Shown in pieces: positions 1-7,661 of a DNA stretch of 64,000 bases. The stretch covers positions 26,147-90,146 of the forward strand of contig CAJTXP010000013.1 in the NCBI GenBank assembly GCA_910583615.1. The letters are read 5' to 3'. Made by a program: the position numbers and the translations under genes. A model generated the notes under the pieces. The model searched no databases. It worked only from the letters and a program-made list of their open reading frames with translations, and had not been told where the DNA came from. The stretch comes from an uncultured Lachnospiraceae bacterium (lineage in GTDB: Bacteria > Bacillota > Clostridia > Lachnospirales > Lachnospiraceae). The stretch's first letter is position 1. Every line of letters starts with the position of its first letter.

Positions 1-1048
1 CGTATCTGTCCTTCAGCGCCTGAGGGTCCATATGGTCTGCAGAGATCTGAATGGGGTTTAAGCAGTCCAGGCCGCTTTCGATAAGGTCGTCCATAATGTT
101 GACCAGACAGCCGCAGCTGTGAAAGACGGTCTTCCATGAAGTGTGTTCATGTACCCAGCCGTTGACTCTGGAATAAAATGGAACATACAGTTCCCGAAAC
201 ATGTTTTTCGACATGATCTCGCTGTGCTGTGCGCCAAAATCAGTGCCGCTTAAGAAAACGGCCTGGGCTTTGGCTCCGACGGCCTGAGAAAGCAGTTCAA
301 GATTGCGGATACACAGGTCTGCCCATGCGCCGAAGATCTCTTCAATGTATTCCGGATTCAGGCTGTGAGCCACCAGAAATTCGCTGAAATCCCGGATGCC
401 CGGCGTACGCTTTACATATCCGCCGCTGATCATGGAGGTGGCGCCGAAATTGGCATATTCCGCATTCAGTACGATTCCGCAGCCGCTGTTGTTATAATAG
501 TGGTCTGCCTGCCTGCGGTAGAAATCCAGCGTTGCATCATCAATCGTCATGACCTCAAGCTGCTCTCTGTAATCTTCCAGTCCGTTCAGATCATCTTCAT
601 CAAAATCCTCCTGTCTTGTGATATAGTCGAAATAATGTCCGCCGTCCAGAGGGAGGCATCCGCTGGGGGCGGCGTCCGGATCTCCCTGAGGATGCATATA
701 AAGCTTACGGCTGGATTCGGTAATGCAGCAGTTTCTGCCGATCAGTCCGGGAGTGCCGTCGGGCAGCGTCCATGGTTTCCATTCGTCGTTGCGGTAACCG
801 AAAACCGTCATATCACTCCAGATTCCCAGTACGTCGATGCCGAACATCTCCGCATCCTTTTCGTCCACCAGCCCAAGCATCTGAAACGTGTCATATACTT
901 TGACGGGTTCGTCCCGGCCATAGAGTTTTCTTAAACGGTACAGCAAAGATGCGCTGATGCCTGTGGCTTTTGTTGCCCCAAGATCAAAGGCAATTCTGCC
1001 GCAGTCTCTGTGAGCCAGGGTTTCTGTTAACTTTTCCCTTCCTGTCAT
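1..1048 (-). CDS. Uroporphyrinogen decarboxylase (URO-D) family protein, C-terminus cut by window edge
   Basis: Reading the reverse strand from 1048 gives 349 uninterrupted codons running off the window start, so the protein is partial. It begins MTGREKLTETLAHRDCGRIA, the usual N-terminus of URO-D-family proteins found outside haem pathways (methyltransferase/MtaA-like relatives). A HSCG motif near residue 310 is the typical metal-binding patch of this family. The start is an ATG preceded by AAGGAGGTCA at 1050-1060. A good promoter and a perfect TGTTGTATACAACA palindrome lie upstream, so it is probably repressed by one of the adjacent GntR proteins. True haem biosynthesis is unlikely in this sugar-acid setting; the actual substrate is unknown. 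The family call is firm, the function is not. Confidence 0.85.
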   Translation of the reverse strand, partial: MTGREKLTETLAHRDCGRIAFDLGATKATGISASLLYRLRKLYGRDEPVKVYDTFQMLGLVDEKDAEMFGIDVLGIWSDMTVFGYRNDEWKPWTLPDGTPGLIGRNCCITESSRKLYMHPQGDPDAAPSGCLPLDGGHYFDYITRQEDFDEDDLNGLEDYREQLEVMTIDDATLDFYRRQADHYYNNSGCGIVLNAEYANFGATSMISGGYVKRTPGIRDFSEFLVAHSLNPEYIEEIFGAWADLCIRNLELLSQAVGAKAQAVFLSGTDFGAQHSEIMSKNMFRELYVPFYSRVNGWVHEHTSWKTVFHSCGCLVNIMDDLIESGLDCLNPIQISADHMDPQALKDRY

Positions 1049-1083
1049 GATGACCTCCTTTAGAAATACATGGGAATATACAA

Positions 1084-1143
1084 TGTTGTATACAACAAAA
1101 TGATTTATGATATACATTATATCCATGAGGAGGAAAAAGTCAA
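1084..1143 (-). promoter_or_regulatory. Promoter and GntR-like operator of the URO-D-family gene
   Basis: On the minus strand, -35 TTGACT (1138-1143), a 16-nt spacer and -10 TATAAT (1116-1121) form a near-consensus promoter. The perfect 14-bp palindrome TGTTGTATACAACA (1084-1097) lies about 12-25 nt downstream of the predicted start point, a classic repressor position. The TTGTATACAA core resembles sites of FCD-type GntR regulators of the UxuR/ExuR/VanR kind, and three such regulators lie next door. Confidence 0.7.
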
Positions 1144-1361
1144 TTGAAAAAACGAGAAGAAATAAAATATTGTAAGTAATATACATTTTCGAGTATGATT
1201 TTTTGGTGAATATAGACAATGGGAAGAGGAAAAGAAATGTGGAAAAAGAAAAAGAAGAGGTGTAATGTATATAATATATGAAAAGGAATTATAAGGATAT
1301 ATACGGATACAGGATGAAAAACAGGACAGGAGAATGGAAAAAACAGGAAAAAAGAAAAATT
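1144..1361. other. AT- and purine-rich intergenic stretch without a gene
   Basis: Together with the flanking promoters, 1049-1463 contains no credible gene. This part is rich in A/G runs on the plus strand and in ATATA-type motifs. A 76-codon open frame on the minus strand (1140-1370) is low-complexity F/I/L/Y, the translation of this composition. No repeat or RNA structure stands out. Confidence 0.5.
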
Positions 1362-1425
1362 TGTATACATGATAAGGGAGACAGGGGATCTGATTTTTGA
1401 CTTGCAGAATGGGATATGATATATT
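1362..1425 (+). promoter_or_regulatory. Promoter of the first GntR gene with upstream TGTATACA site
   Basis: -35 TTGACT (1397-1402), a 17-nt spacer and -10 TATATT (1420-1425) predict transcription from about 1432. This excludes the ATG at 1416 and supports the start at 1464. An operator-like TTGTATACAT (core 1362-1369) lies about 28 bp upstream of the -35, suggesting auto- or cross-regulation by the GntR cluster. Confidence 0.6.
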
Positions 1426-1463
1426 TAACAGTATCAGAATGTATTGGGAAAACGGGAGATGTT

Positions 1464-2114
1464 ATGGAAGGAAGTTTGAAAAATCAGGCATATTATGAGA
1501 TCCGGCAGAGGATTCTGACCTGTGAATACGCGCCGGGGGCGATTCTGAATGAAGCTTTTCTCTGCGAGGAGCTTTCCTTCAGCCGGACGCCTGTTCGGGA
1601 TGCGCTCAGCCGTCTGGAGCATGAACATCTGCTGAGGATTGTATCCAAAAAGGGCATCGTCATTGAAAATATTACACTGTCGGACATCGGTAATTATTTC
1701 GAAGTGCTGCTGCGCCTGGTACAGACAGCGGTACAGGACAGCGGAAAGAATGTGAACTCCCAGGACCTGCTTATCTTCCGGCAGTATTTTTCTGATATGA
1801 CTCATCTGGATGATCCATATAAATTCTGCAGTATCCTTTCATCGGTTTTTACGGTCTTTATGGAAGAGACGGGAAATCCGTATTATGTGCAGATGCATGA
1901 GCAGACGGAATATCTGGAACAGAGACTTTTGAATCTGCTGGATCTGTCTTCCGGAGCGCTGGCCGGATTCCCGGCCCGGTGCATTGACCTGATGGATGCA
2001 TGCCTGGCAGGAGATTACGGGAAAGCATCCGTGCAGGCAAAGGAGATCATAAGGATGTATCAGGACGTTCTTACAGTGTCCTTCCTGAAATGGGAAAGGG
2101 AGGAAAGATCATGA
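1464..2114 (+). CDS. GntR-family regulator with degenerate FCD domain
   Basis: This is a 216-residue DNA-binding regulator of the FadR/FCD subfamily. The N-terminal winged helix is intact, with SRTPVRDA followed by RLEHEHL and KKGI, and it is almost identical to that of the next two regulators. The effector domain is unusual. The D-x-x-F-H and later His positions that bind metal in FCD domains, present in the other two copies, are replaced here (KFCSILS, RCIDLMD, AKEIIRMY). It may therefore not bind a sugar-acid effector, or may act in a heterodimer. The start at 1464 has GGGAG upstream and lies downstream of the predicted promoter, unlike the ATG at 1416. The stop overlaps the next start as ATGA, so the two are translationally coupled. 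Confidence 0.85.
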   Translation: MEGSLKNQAYYEIRQRILTCEYAPGAILNEAFLCEELSFSRTPVRDALSRLEHEHLLRIVSKKGIVIENITLSDIGNYFEVLLRLVQTAVQDSGKNVNSQDLLIFRQYFSDMTHLDDPYKFCSILSSVFTVFMEETGNPYYVQMHEQTEYLEQRLLNLLDLSSGALAGFPARCIDLMDACLAGDYGKASVQAKEIIRMYQDVLTVSFLKWEREERS

Positions 2115-2749
2115 CAGAAAAACCGCTGAAATATCAGGCGTATGCCATAATCCGGCAGAAAATCATCAACTGCGAATATGCACCGGGGGCTTTTATTACG
2201 GAAAACCTGCTTCAGGAGACGGTTCCCGGCAGCAGGACTCCGGTGCGCGACGCCATCGGGAGGCTGGAACAGGAGAATCTGGTCACGATCTACCCCAAAA
2301 AAGGGATTCTGGTAGCCCCGGTGCTGCCGAAGGATATCTCCAGCCTGTTCCAGCTTCGTATGATGTGGGAGCCCTATGCGGTACAGAAATACGGGAATAT
2401 GCTCTCCTGTGATTTTTACATGTCCTTTTATGATTATTTTTTTCAGGAATCCCTGTGGGATAACAGCAGACATTATCAAAAAGACGACGAATTCCATACG
2501 GCATTCATCGAGGCGACAAACAACCCCTATATCATCCGGATCTATGAACAGATTCACGTTCATCTTCACAGGTCCAGGATCTGGGTGGGGAATACCGATG
2601 CGGTCCGTCTGGCGGCTTCTCAGAAGGAACATCAGCAGATTCTTATGGCATGCATCAAGAAAGACTGGGACCAGGCGGCAGAGAAGATGCAGGAACATCT
2701 GGCGAGCGCCCGCATGTCGACGCTCACGGAGCTGGCCATGAAGATGTAA
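2111..2749 (+). CDS. FCD-domain GntR-family regulator
   Basis: This 212-residue FadR/FCD-type regulator has an N-terminal winged helix containing SRTPVRDAIGRLEQENL and KKGIL. Its C-terminal all-helical FCD domain keeps the metal/ligand residues (DDEFH near residue 125, KEHQQI and QEHL towards the end). It probably binds a sugar-acid ligand and represses neighbouring genes; the TGTATACA palindromes nearby are the natural candidate sites. It starts at the ATG that overlaps the preceding stop (ATGA), with GGGAGG about 9 nt upstream. The third regulator is convergent, its stop only 4 bp away. The substrate is inferred from the adjoining hexuronate operon only. Confidence 0.88.
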   Translation: MTEKPLKYQAYAIIRQKIINCEYAPGAFITENLLQETVPGSRTPVRDAIGRLEQENLVTIYPKKGILVAPVLPKDISSLFQLRMMWEPYAVQKYGNMLSCDFYMSFYDYFFQESLWDNSRHYQKDDEFHTAFIEATNNPYIIRIYEQIHVHLHRSRIWVGNTDAVRLAASQKEHQQILMACIKKDWDQAAEKMQEHLASARMSTLTELAMKM

Positions 2750-2753
2750 CCGG

Positions 2754-3434
2754 TCAGAAATTTCCTTCGTTTTCCACGATCATCTGGAAAGTCGAGATAC
2801 GGGAGGCTTCCAGATGCCGTGTCATCGCTTCTGCGGCGCCTTTCCAGTCCTGACTGCGGCAGGCGTTTATGATGGCCATATGTTCGGTGAATGTATCGGA
2901 AAGCCGGTTGGCCACCAGATTGCCCGACATGGTTCGAAGCCGCTGGTTCATATTGTTGATGTTCTGATAAGTATCCAGCAGATACTGATTCTGCATGGAG
3001 CTCATGATAAAACCGTGAAACTGGTCGTCCAGATCGTAGAAAGAATCATAGGGAACTTTTGTATAATCAGACATGACCTGAGAGAAATAGGCCAGCTGGT
3101 CCGGAGCCAGTCTGTTTCCGTAGCGCTGCAGGGCATAGGGCTCCAGCAGCATCCGCACTTCAAAGATGCGGTTGATGTCGCTGATTCGAAGTTCCGATAC
3201 GATGATTCCTTTTTTGGGCAGAATATTCAGGAGGCCCTCCTGCTCCAGGCGGCTCACGGCGTCGCGGACCGGCGTGCGGCTGATGCCGTCCATGGCCTCG
3301 CAGAGCTGCTGCTCATTCAGGTGAAGTCCCGGCGCATACTCACAGTTCAGAATCTTTTTCTTGATAAAATCATACGCATACTGCTTTAAAGGTTTGTTCT
3401 TATTCATTTCTCCCATGTACCCCATATCCGTCAT
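2754..3434 (-). CDS. FCD-domain GntR-family regulator, third paralogue
   Basis: This 226-residue regulator is encoded opposite to the first two. Its winged helix (SRTPVRDAVSRLEQEGL, KKGII) and its NCEYAPG motif match its neighbours almost exactly. The FCD domain is complete (DDQFH, TEHMAI, TRHLEAS), so it should bind a divalent metal and a small acid ligand. Three in-frame ATGs lie close together (3434, 3416 and 3407) and none has an ideal ribosome site, so the exact start is uncertain. Its promoter overlaps the palindrome CACTTGCGCAAGTG. Close sequence identity suggests tandem duplication, with shared or competing operator recognition. Confidence 0.88.
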   Translation of the reverse strand: MTDMGYMGEMNKNKPLKQYAYDFIKKKILNCEYAPGLHLNEQQLCEAMDGISRTPVRDAVSRLEQEGLLNILPKKGIIVSELRISDINRIFEVRMLLEPYALQRYGNRLAPDQLAYFSQVMSDYTKVPYDSFYDLDDQFHGFIMSSMQNQYLLDTYQNINNMNQRLRTMSGNLVANRLSDTFTEHMAIINACRSQDWKGAAEAMTRHLEASRISTFQMIVENEGNF

Positions 3435-3455
3435 TTTTTATAATCAGTGTATTTT

Positions 3456-3487
3456 ATTCTAACATCTGGGAATCACTTGCGCAAGTG
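3456..3487 (-). promoter_or_regulatory. Promoter of the third GntR gene with palindrome over the -35
   Basis: On the minus strand, -35 TTGCGC (3479-3484), a 17-nt spacer and -10 TAGAAT (3456-3461) lead into the gene starting at 3434. The perfect 14-bp palindrome CACTTGCGCAAGTG (3474-3487) covers the -35 and differs from the TGTATACA sites, so a different regulator may bind here. Confidence 0.5.
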
Positions 3488-3508
3488 CGGTCTGGAGAGA
3501 ATGCAGCC

Positions 3509-3538
3509 TTGATTTTTCAGACGATTCTGCATTATACT
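3509..3538 (+). promoter_or_regulatory. Promoter of the DUF4869 gene pair
   Basis: -35 TTGATT (3509-3514), an 18-nt spacer and -10 TATACT (3533-3538) lie about 43 bp upstream of the ATG at 3581. Confidence 0.5.
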
Positions 3539-3580
3539 GTTACCAGATTATAAATCCGGACAGAAAGGCAGGGCGGCGGT

Positions 3581-4033
3581 ATGCTGAACATATGGTATTA
3601 TGGCGGAACAGAATATATGAACGATGCCCCTTCTTATTTCGACAATGTATATGAGGACGAGTGGCTTGAGGATGAATTCGTCAAGGAGATGATTCTGGAT
3701 GTGGACCGGTCTGCTGTTGCCAGTCCGCATGTGATTGAGAGTCCTGTTATGGGGGCAATCACACCAAAAGAATTATCCGGCGGCGTTAAAGTTCTGATCC
3801 TGATGCTGAAGGATGATTCCTTTATCTATAATCTGTCCAACTGTGGGAATAACTGCGCAAAATGGGTGCTGAGGATTGCAGAGAAAAAGGAACTGACCGT
3901 ATATCTGCAGCACATCATCCGCTTTGAAGGAGAATTTGCGATTCGAATCATGAATACGGGGAAGATCGTCCACAATCCGACCGAATATGTGGACGGGCTT
4001 CTGGAGGCGGAGGCAATGCAGGATGAAAGGTAG
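3581..4033 (+). CDS. DUF4869 domain-containing protein
   Basis: This is a 150-residue acidic soluble protein with no signal peptide or membrane segment. It starts MLNIWYYGG and contains the segments YFDNVYEDEW, SGGVKVLILM and GNNCAKWVLRIAEKK, which I recognise as the DUF4869 pattern common in Lachnospiraceae. No catalytic motif can be assigned. Its last 11 bases overlap the start of the P-loop ATPase gene, so the two are probably co-translated and may act as a pair. The function is unknown. Confidence 0.75.
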   Translation: MLNIWYYGGTEYMNDAPSYFDNVYEDEWLEDEFVKEMILDVDRSAVASPHVIESPVMGAITPKELSGGVKVLILMLKDDSFIYNLSNCGNNCAKWVLRIAEKKELTVYLQHIIRFEGEFAIRIMNTGKIVHNPTEYVDGLLEAEAMQDER

Positions 4034-5006
4034 TTATCATTTTCGGGTAAAAAGCAGAAAGATACTGTTTGATTTTACGATAAGAAGAAATATTACCATA
4101 CTGAAAGGTGACAGTGCAACAGGGAAAACGACCCTTCTTCATATGATGTACGAGTATTTGAGGGTTGGAAAGGAGTCTGGTTATTCTGTGCTGGCACAGA
4201 CGGATTATTATGTCTATCTGCGGAAAGAAGTGGGACGCAGTTGGCAGGACGTATTGTATCCTCTGACAGATACGGTTATTTTTATTGAAGAAAATAACAA
4301 TTTTATTTTTTCGCAGGAATTTGCCGAATTTGTAAAAAACTCCGGAAATTATTTTGTTCTGGTGAATCGTTCACCGCTTAAGATGCTGCCCTACAGCATA
4401 CATGAAATCTATGAAATTACAACAGACAAAAAGCGTGGAGATGTCAGGGAGTCCTATCACCAGTTCAGAGAACTGTACAGTAATTATCCAATTGCGGAGA
4501 ATAACCGGATGGATCTTATAGTGACAGAAGACAGTCAGGCAGGGCATCAGTTTTATTCGAAAGCTTTTTCAGGTCATATGATAATGGGCGCCGGTGGGAA
4601 CAGCAGGGTGCTGGATAAGCTTCAGGAGACAGAGATAAAAGACACACTTGTTATTGTTGACGGCGCTGCATTTGGCGCGATGATTGAGGACTGTCTGGAA
4701 TTCTGTTCCACGAGAAGTGAACGGCGGATCACGGTCTGGATGCCGGAGTCTTTTGAGTATCTGATTCTGAGGTCCGGAGTTGTTTCATCCGGAGAGCTGG
4801 AAGAAATCCTGGCTTCTGTGCCGGATTATGTGGAGGCGAAAGAACATGAAAGCTGGGAACAATATTTTACACAGTTATTGATCCGGCTGACAAAAGATAA
4901 AGCATATAGATATTCAAAGGGAAATCTGCATGAATATTATATGCAGGACAGGAATATACAGAAAATGCTGGAAATATTTCCGGAAGAGATAAAAAAACAT
5001 TTTTAG
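4023..5006 (+). CDS. P-loop ATPase partner of the DUF4869 protein, function unknown
   Basis: This 327-residue protein has a clear Walker A, GDSATGKT (residues 29-36), and a Walker B-like strand ending in acidic residues (VIFIEENN near residue 88). ABC signature and nuclease motifs are absent, and no membrane segment is seen. The gene begins inside the 3' end of the DUF4869 gene and ends before a strong terminator, so the two form a closed two-gene transcription unit. ATP binding is well supported; the substrate and process are unknown. Possible roles are a regulatory NTPase or a small stress or defence module, but nothing in the sequence decides this. Confidence 0.75.
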   Translation: MKGSYHFRVKSRKILFDFTIRRNITILKGDSATGKTTLLHMMYEYLRVGKESGYSVLAQTDYYVYLRKEVGRSWQDVLYPLTDTVIFIEENNNFIFSQEFAEFVKNSGNYFVLVNRSPLKMLPYSIHEIYEITTDKKRGDVRESYHQFRELYSNYPIAENNRMDLIVTEDSQAGHQFYSKAFSGHMIMGAGGNSRVLDKLQETEIKDTLVIVDGAAFGAMIEDCLEFCSTRSERRITVWMPESFEYLILRSGVVSSGELEEILASVPDYVEAKEHESWEQYFTQLLIRLTKDKAYRYSKGNLHEYYMQDRNIQKMLEIFPEEIKKHF

Positions 5007-5008
5007 AG

Positions 5009-5062
5009 AAAAGGGGCTGCTGAAAACACAGACAGGAGGGTTTTCAGCAGTCCCTTTTCTTT
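5009..5062 (+). terminator. Rho-independent terminator after the DUF4869-ATPase unit
   Basis: The arms GGGGCTGCTGAAAAC (5013-5027) and GTTTTCAGCAGTCCC (5040-5054) pair over 15 bp with one wobble. They are flanked by A-rich and T-rich tracts (TTTTCTTT follows). Confidence 0.88.
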
Positions 5063-5156
5063 AAAAGTGTTTGGAACTGTGTGAGACGTATTGCACAAAA
5101 ACAGATACATAAAATTGTTGAAAATGACAAATTTAATAAACACTGTTGAAAAGTGA

Positions 5157-5204
5157 TTGACAAAGTGCATAGTTATGATTTAATATCAACTCAAGATGTA
5201 TACA
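5157..5204 (+). promoter_or_regulatory. Promoter and GntR-like operator of the hexuronate operon
   Basis: A consensus -35 TTGACA (5157-5162), an 18-nt spacer and -10 TAATAT (5181-5186) precede the dehydrogenase gene. The core TGTATACA (5197-5204, within ATGTATACAA) sits over the predicted start point. It matches the site at the URO-D gene, suggesting repression by the adjacent FCD GntR proteins until a hexuronate-derived inducer appears. Confidence 0.68.
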
Positions 5205-5249
5205 ACGATATATCCAACAATGAATACATAACAAAAAAGGAGGATAAGA

Positions 5250-6314
5250 ATGAAAGCCATCTACATTGAAGAACCGGGAAAGGTTGTGATCCGTGACATC
5301 GAGATGCCGAAGCGCAAAAGCGGCGAAGCCCTGCTGAAGGTGCTCTACGGCGGGATCTGCGGCAGTGACCTGGGCTCTTACAGAGGAACGTTCGCATATT
5401 TTGATTATCCCCGTATTCCGGGACATGAATTTGCAGCAGAGATCGTGGAGATTGACGATAACGATCAGGGGCTGAAGCCGGGGATGGTCGTGACCTGCAA
5501 TCCGTATTTTAACTGCGGGCGCTGCTACAGCTGTGAGCGCGGTATTGTCAATGCCTGTATGGACAACCAGACCATGGGCTGCCAGAGGGACGGGGCGTTC
5601 TGCGAGTATATTACCATGCCGGTGGAAAGAATCTATGATGGAAAAGGTCTGTCGCCAAAGGTACTGGCAGCCATTGAGCCCTTCTGCATCAGTTATCATG
5701 GAGTGCAGCGTGCAGGAGTAAAGCCAGGAGACAAGGTGCTGGTGATCGGCGGCGGCACCATCGGCGTGCTGGCGGCCAGTGCGGCGAAGGCGCTGGGCGG
5801 AGAGGTCTACCTGTGCGACATCCCGCAGGCAAAGGAAAAGCTGGAGCGCAGCAGGGAGACCTTCAGCTTTGCCGGAACGATCCTGAACGAAGGGCCGGAA
5901 AGCCTGGAGGCTGCAGTGAAAGAGATCACCGGAAGCGTGGAAGTTGGAGGAAACGTTCTGGGCAGCGGATTTGACGTCTGCATCGAAGCGGTGGGACTGC
6001 CTTCCACGTTCCAGTCCTGTATTGACTGTGCGGCATTCGGCGCCAAAGTAGTGCTGATCGGAGTGGGCAAGCAGAATCTGGATTTTAACTTTACACTGCT
6101 TCAGAAGAAAGAACTGAATGTGTTCGGCAGCCGCAATGCGCTGAAGAAAGACTTTCTGGAGCTGATCGACCTGGTGAAAGAGGGAAAAGTGGATCTGGAG
6201 AAGATCATCACCAATGTATACCGCTTTGAAGACGCCGCGCAGGCATTTGAGGATTTCAGCACAAAAGGCGGAAGCATGCTGAAGGTGGGCATTGATTTTA
6301 CAGATATCCATTGA
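5250..6314 (+). CDS. Zinc-dependent medium-chain sugar/polyol dehydrogenase
   Basis: This is a 354-residue member of the zinc alcohol dehydrogenase family, resembling RspB and L-gulonate/L-galactonate 5-dehydrogenases. Catalytic zinc ligands are visible (C37, H59-E60), as is the structural zinc set (C89, C92, C95, C103). The nucleotide-binding loop GGGTIG lies near residue 166. It is the first gene of the operon, 98 bp upstream of the TRAP binding protein, with AAGGAGG before the ATG. In this context it probably oxidises a hexonate such as L-galactonate or L-gulonate to tagaturonate or fructuronate, which would feed uxaB; that substrate is inference. Family assignment is firm. Confidence 0.87.
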   Translation: MKAIYIEEPGKVVIRDIEMPKRKSGEALLKVLYGGICGSDLGSYRGTFAYFDYPRIPGHEFAAEIVEIDDNDQGLKPGMVVTCNPYFNCGRCYSCERGIVNACMDNQTMGCQRDGAFCEYITMPVERIYDGKGLSPKVLAAIEPFCISYHGVQRAGVKPGDKVLVIGGGTIGVLAASAAKALGGEVYLCDIPQAKEKLERSRETFSFAGTILNEGPESLEAAVKEITGSVEVGGNVLGSGFDVCIEAVGLPSTFQSCIDCAAFGAKVVLIGVGKQNLDFNFTLLQKKELNVFGSRNALKKDFLELIDLVKEGKVDLEKIITNVYRFEDAAQAFEDFSTKGGSMLKVGIDFTDIH

Positions 6315-6411
6315 GCGGGGCATTTTCCTGTATTGTACTGCCGTGCAGGCAGATATGATAAAACGTAAATGTAAACTAAAATCAACAAAAAAAGCAAAGG
6401 AGAGGAACACC

Positions 6412-7503
6412 ATGAAAAGAAAGTATTTGGCACTGGTACTTGCTGGAGTTATGGCGCTGTCCATGACTGCCTGCGGCGGCGGAAGCACCCCTTCGGAAGC
6501 GCCTGCAGACGGCGGAGCGGCGGATGACGGGGCGGACGCAGGCTCTGAGGAAGCGGCGCCGGCGGCATCCGGGGACGCGGTGACGATTCAGATCGGTTTT
6601 GAGAACTCCATCTCGGAGCCCATCGGACAGGCGCTGGAGAAATGGCAGCAGCTGGTGGACGAAAAGGGAGACGGCAGCCTGAGGATCGAGCTGTATCCGG
6701 ACAGCCAGCTGGGCAGCAAGAATGAGCTGATCGACGGCATGACCCTGGGCGAGCCGTATATGACGCTTGCAGACGGCGCGTTCTATGCAGATTACGGCGT
6801 ACAGGATTTTGGCATCGTGTTCGGTCCGTTCCTGTTTGACGACTGGGATCAGTGCTGGACGCTCATCGAGAGCGACTGGTATGCGGATATGTGCGCTCAG
6901 CTGGAAGGAAAAGGCCTGAAGATCGTATCCTCCAACTGGAAATACGGTGAGCGTCACACCCTGACGACCAAACCGGTGGCAACGGTGGACGATCTGTCCG
7001 GCCTGAAGATCCGCGTGCCGGGCAACCAGATCCAGTCGGTTGGTTTTGATGTTCTCGGCCCAACTTCCACCGGTTTGGATCTGGGCGACGTGTACACGGC
7101 TCTTCAGCAGGGAACCATTGACGGAGCAGAGAATCCGCTGGCAACTCTGTATGGAAGAAAACTCCATGAGGTGGCAAAAAACCTGATCCTGGACGGACAT
7201 GTGCTGAACTTCACCACGTGGGTTATGAGTGCGGATGTCTTTAACAGTCTGTCAGCTGAGCAGCAGGAGCTTCTGGTATCCACCGGCGAAGAGGCAGGCT
7301 TCTTCAACAATGACCTTGTGGATCAGTCCAACGAAGAGTACCTGCAGATGATGAAAGATGAAGGCGTTACCGTAGTGGAACCAACAGACGAAGTACTGGC
7401 AGGATTCCGCGAAAAAGCACAGGCATTCTATGAGAAAGGCAGCACTTTTGGATGGTCTGACGGTCTGTATGATACCGTAAGAGCAGCCATGGGCGCGCAG
7501 TAA
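6412..7503 (+). CDS. dctP: TRAP transporter solute-binding lipoprotein (DctP family)
   Basis: This 363-residue lipoprotein catches a carboxylated substrate outside the membrane for a TRAP transporter. A lipobox ends in LSMTAC with the modified Cys at 21, followed by an A/D/E/G-rich linker to about residue 55. The fold signature GLKIRVPGNQ contains the arginine that salt-bridges the substrate carboxylate in this family. The ATG at 6412 is chosen because AAAGGAGAGG lies just upstream and the signal peptide begins there. A stem-loop follows the gene before the membrane subunits. The uxaB/uxaA neighbours suggest uptake of galacturonate, tagaturonate or a related hexuronate. Confidence 0.92.
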   Translation: MKRKYLALVLAGVMALSMTACGGGSTPSEAPADGGAADDGADAGSEEAAPAASGDAVTIQIGFENSISEPIGQALEKWQQLVDEKGDGSLRIELYPDSQLGSKNELIDGMTLGEPYMTLADGAFYADYGVQDFGIVFGPFLFDDWDQCWTLIESDWYADMCAQLEGKGLKIVSSNWKYGERHTLTTKPVATVDDLSGLKIRVPGNQIQSVGFDVLGPTSTGLDLGDVYTALQQGTIDGAENPLATLYGRKLHEVAKNLILDGHVLNFTTWVMSADVFNSLSAEQQELLVSTGEEAGFFNNDLVDQSNEEYLQMMKDEGVTVVEPTDEVLAGFREKAQAFYEKGSTFGWSDGLYDTVRAAMGAQ

Positions 7504-7583
7504 AACATGCGGGAGCCCGGGGTTCTGATGGCTGGCAGAACAGTAGGATGAATCTGCGGGAATCGGATGTGCAGTAATGATTT

Positions 7584-7619
7584 GCGGCTGGCCGTATGAG
7601 CACGCCAGCCGCTCTTTTT
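7584..7619 (+). terminator. Intercistronic stem-loop with T-tract (attenuator-like)
   Basis: The 9-bp perfect stem GCGGCTGGC / GCCAGCCGC (7584-7592 and 7604-7612) is followed by TCTTTTT. It lies inside the operon, between dctP and dctQ, so it probably ends a fraction of transcripts and gives an excess of binding protein. Confidence 0.8.
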
Positions 7620-7661
7620 AAAAAGAATGATCAGAAAATAATATTGGAGGGAGAGAAACGG

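Noticed and set aside
365..934. 189-codon plus-strand frame at the window start
   Set aside because: It is opposite the URO-D-family gene, which has a ribosome site, promoter and family motifs.
1140..1370. 76-codon minus-strand frame
   Set aside because: It is low-complexity F/I/L/Y sequence from a purine-rich intergenic region and has no ribosome site.
5133..6488. 451-codon minus-strand frame
   Set aside because: It is antisense to the zinc dehydrogenase, which has all metal ligands, and the product is low in structure-like patterns.
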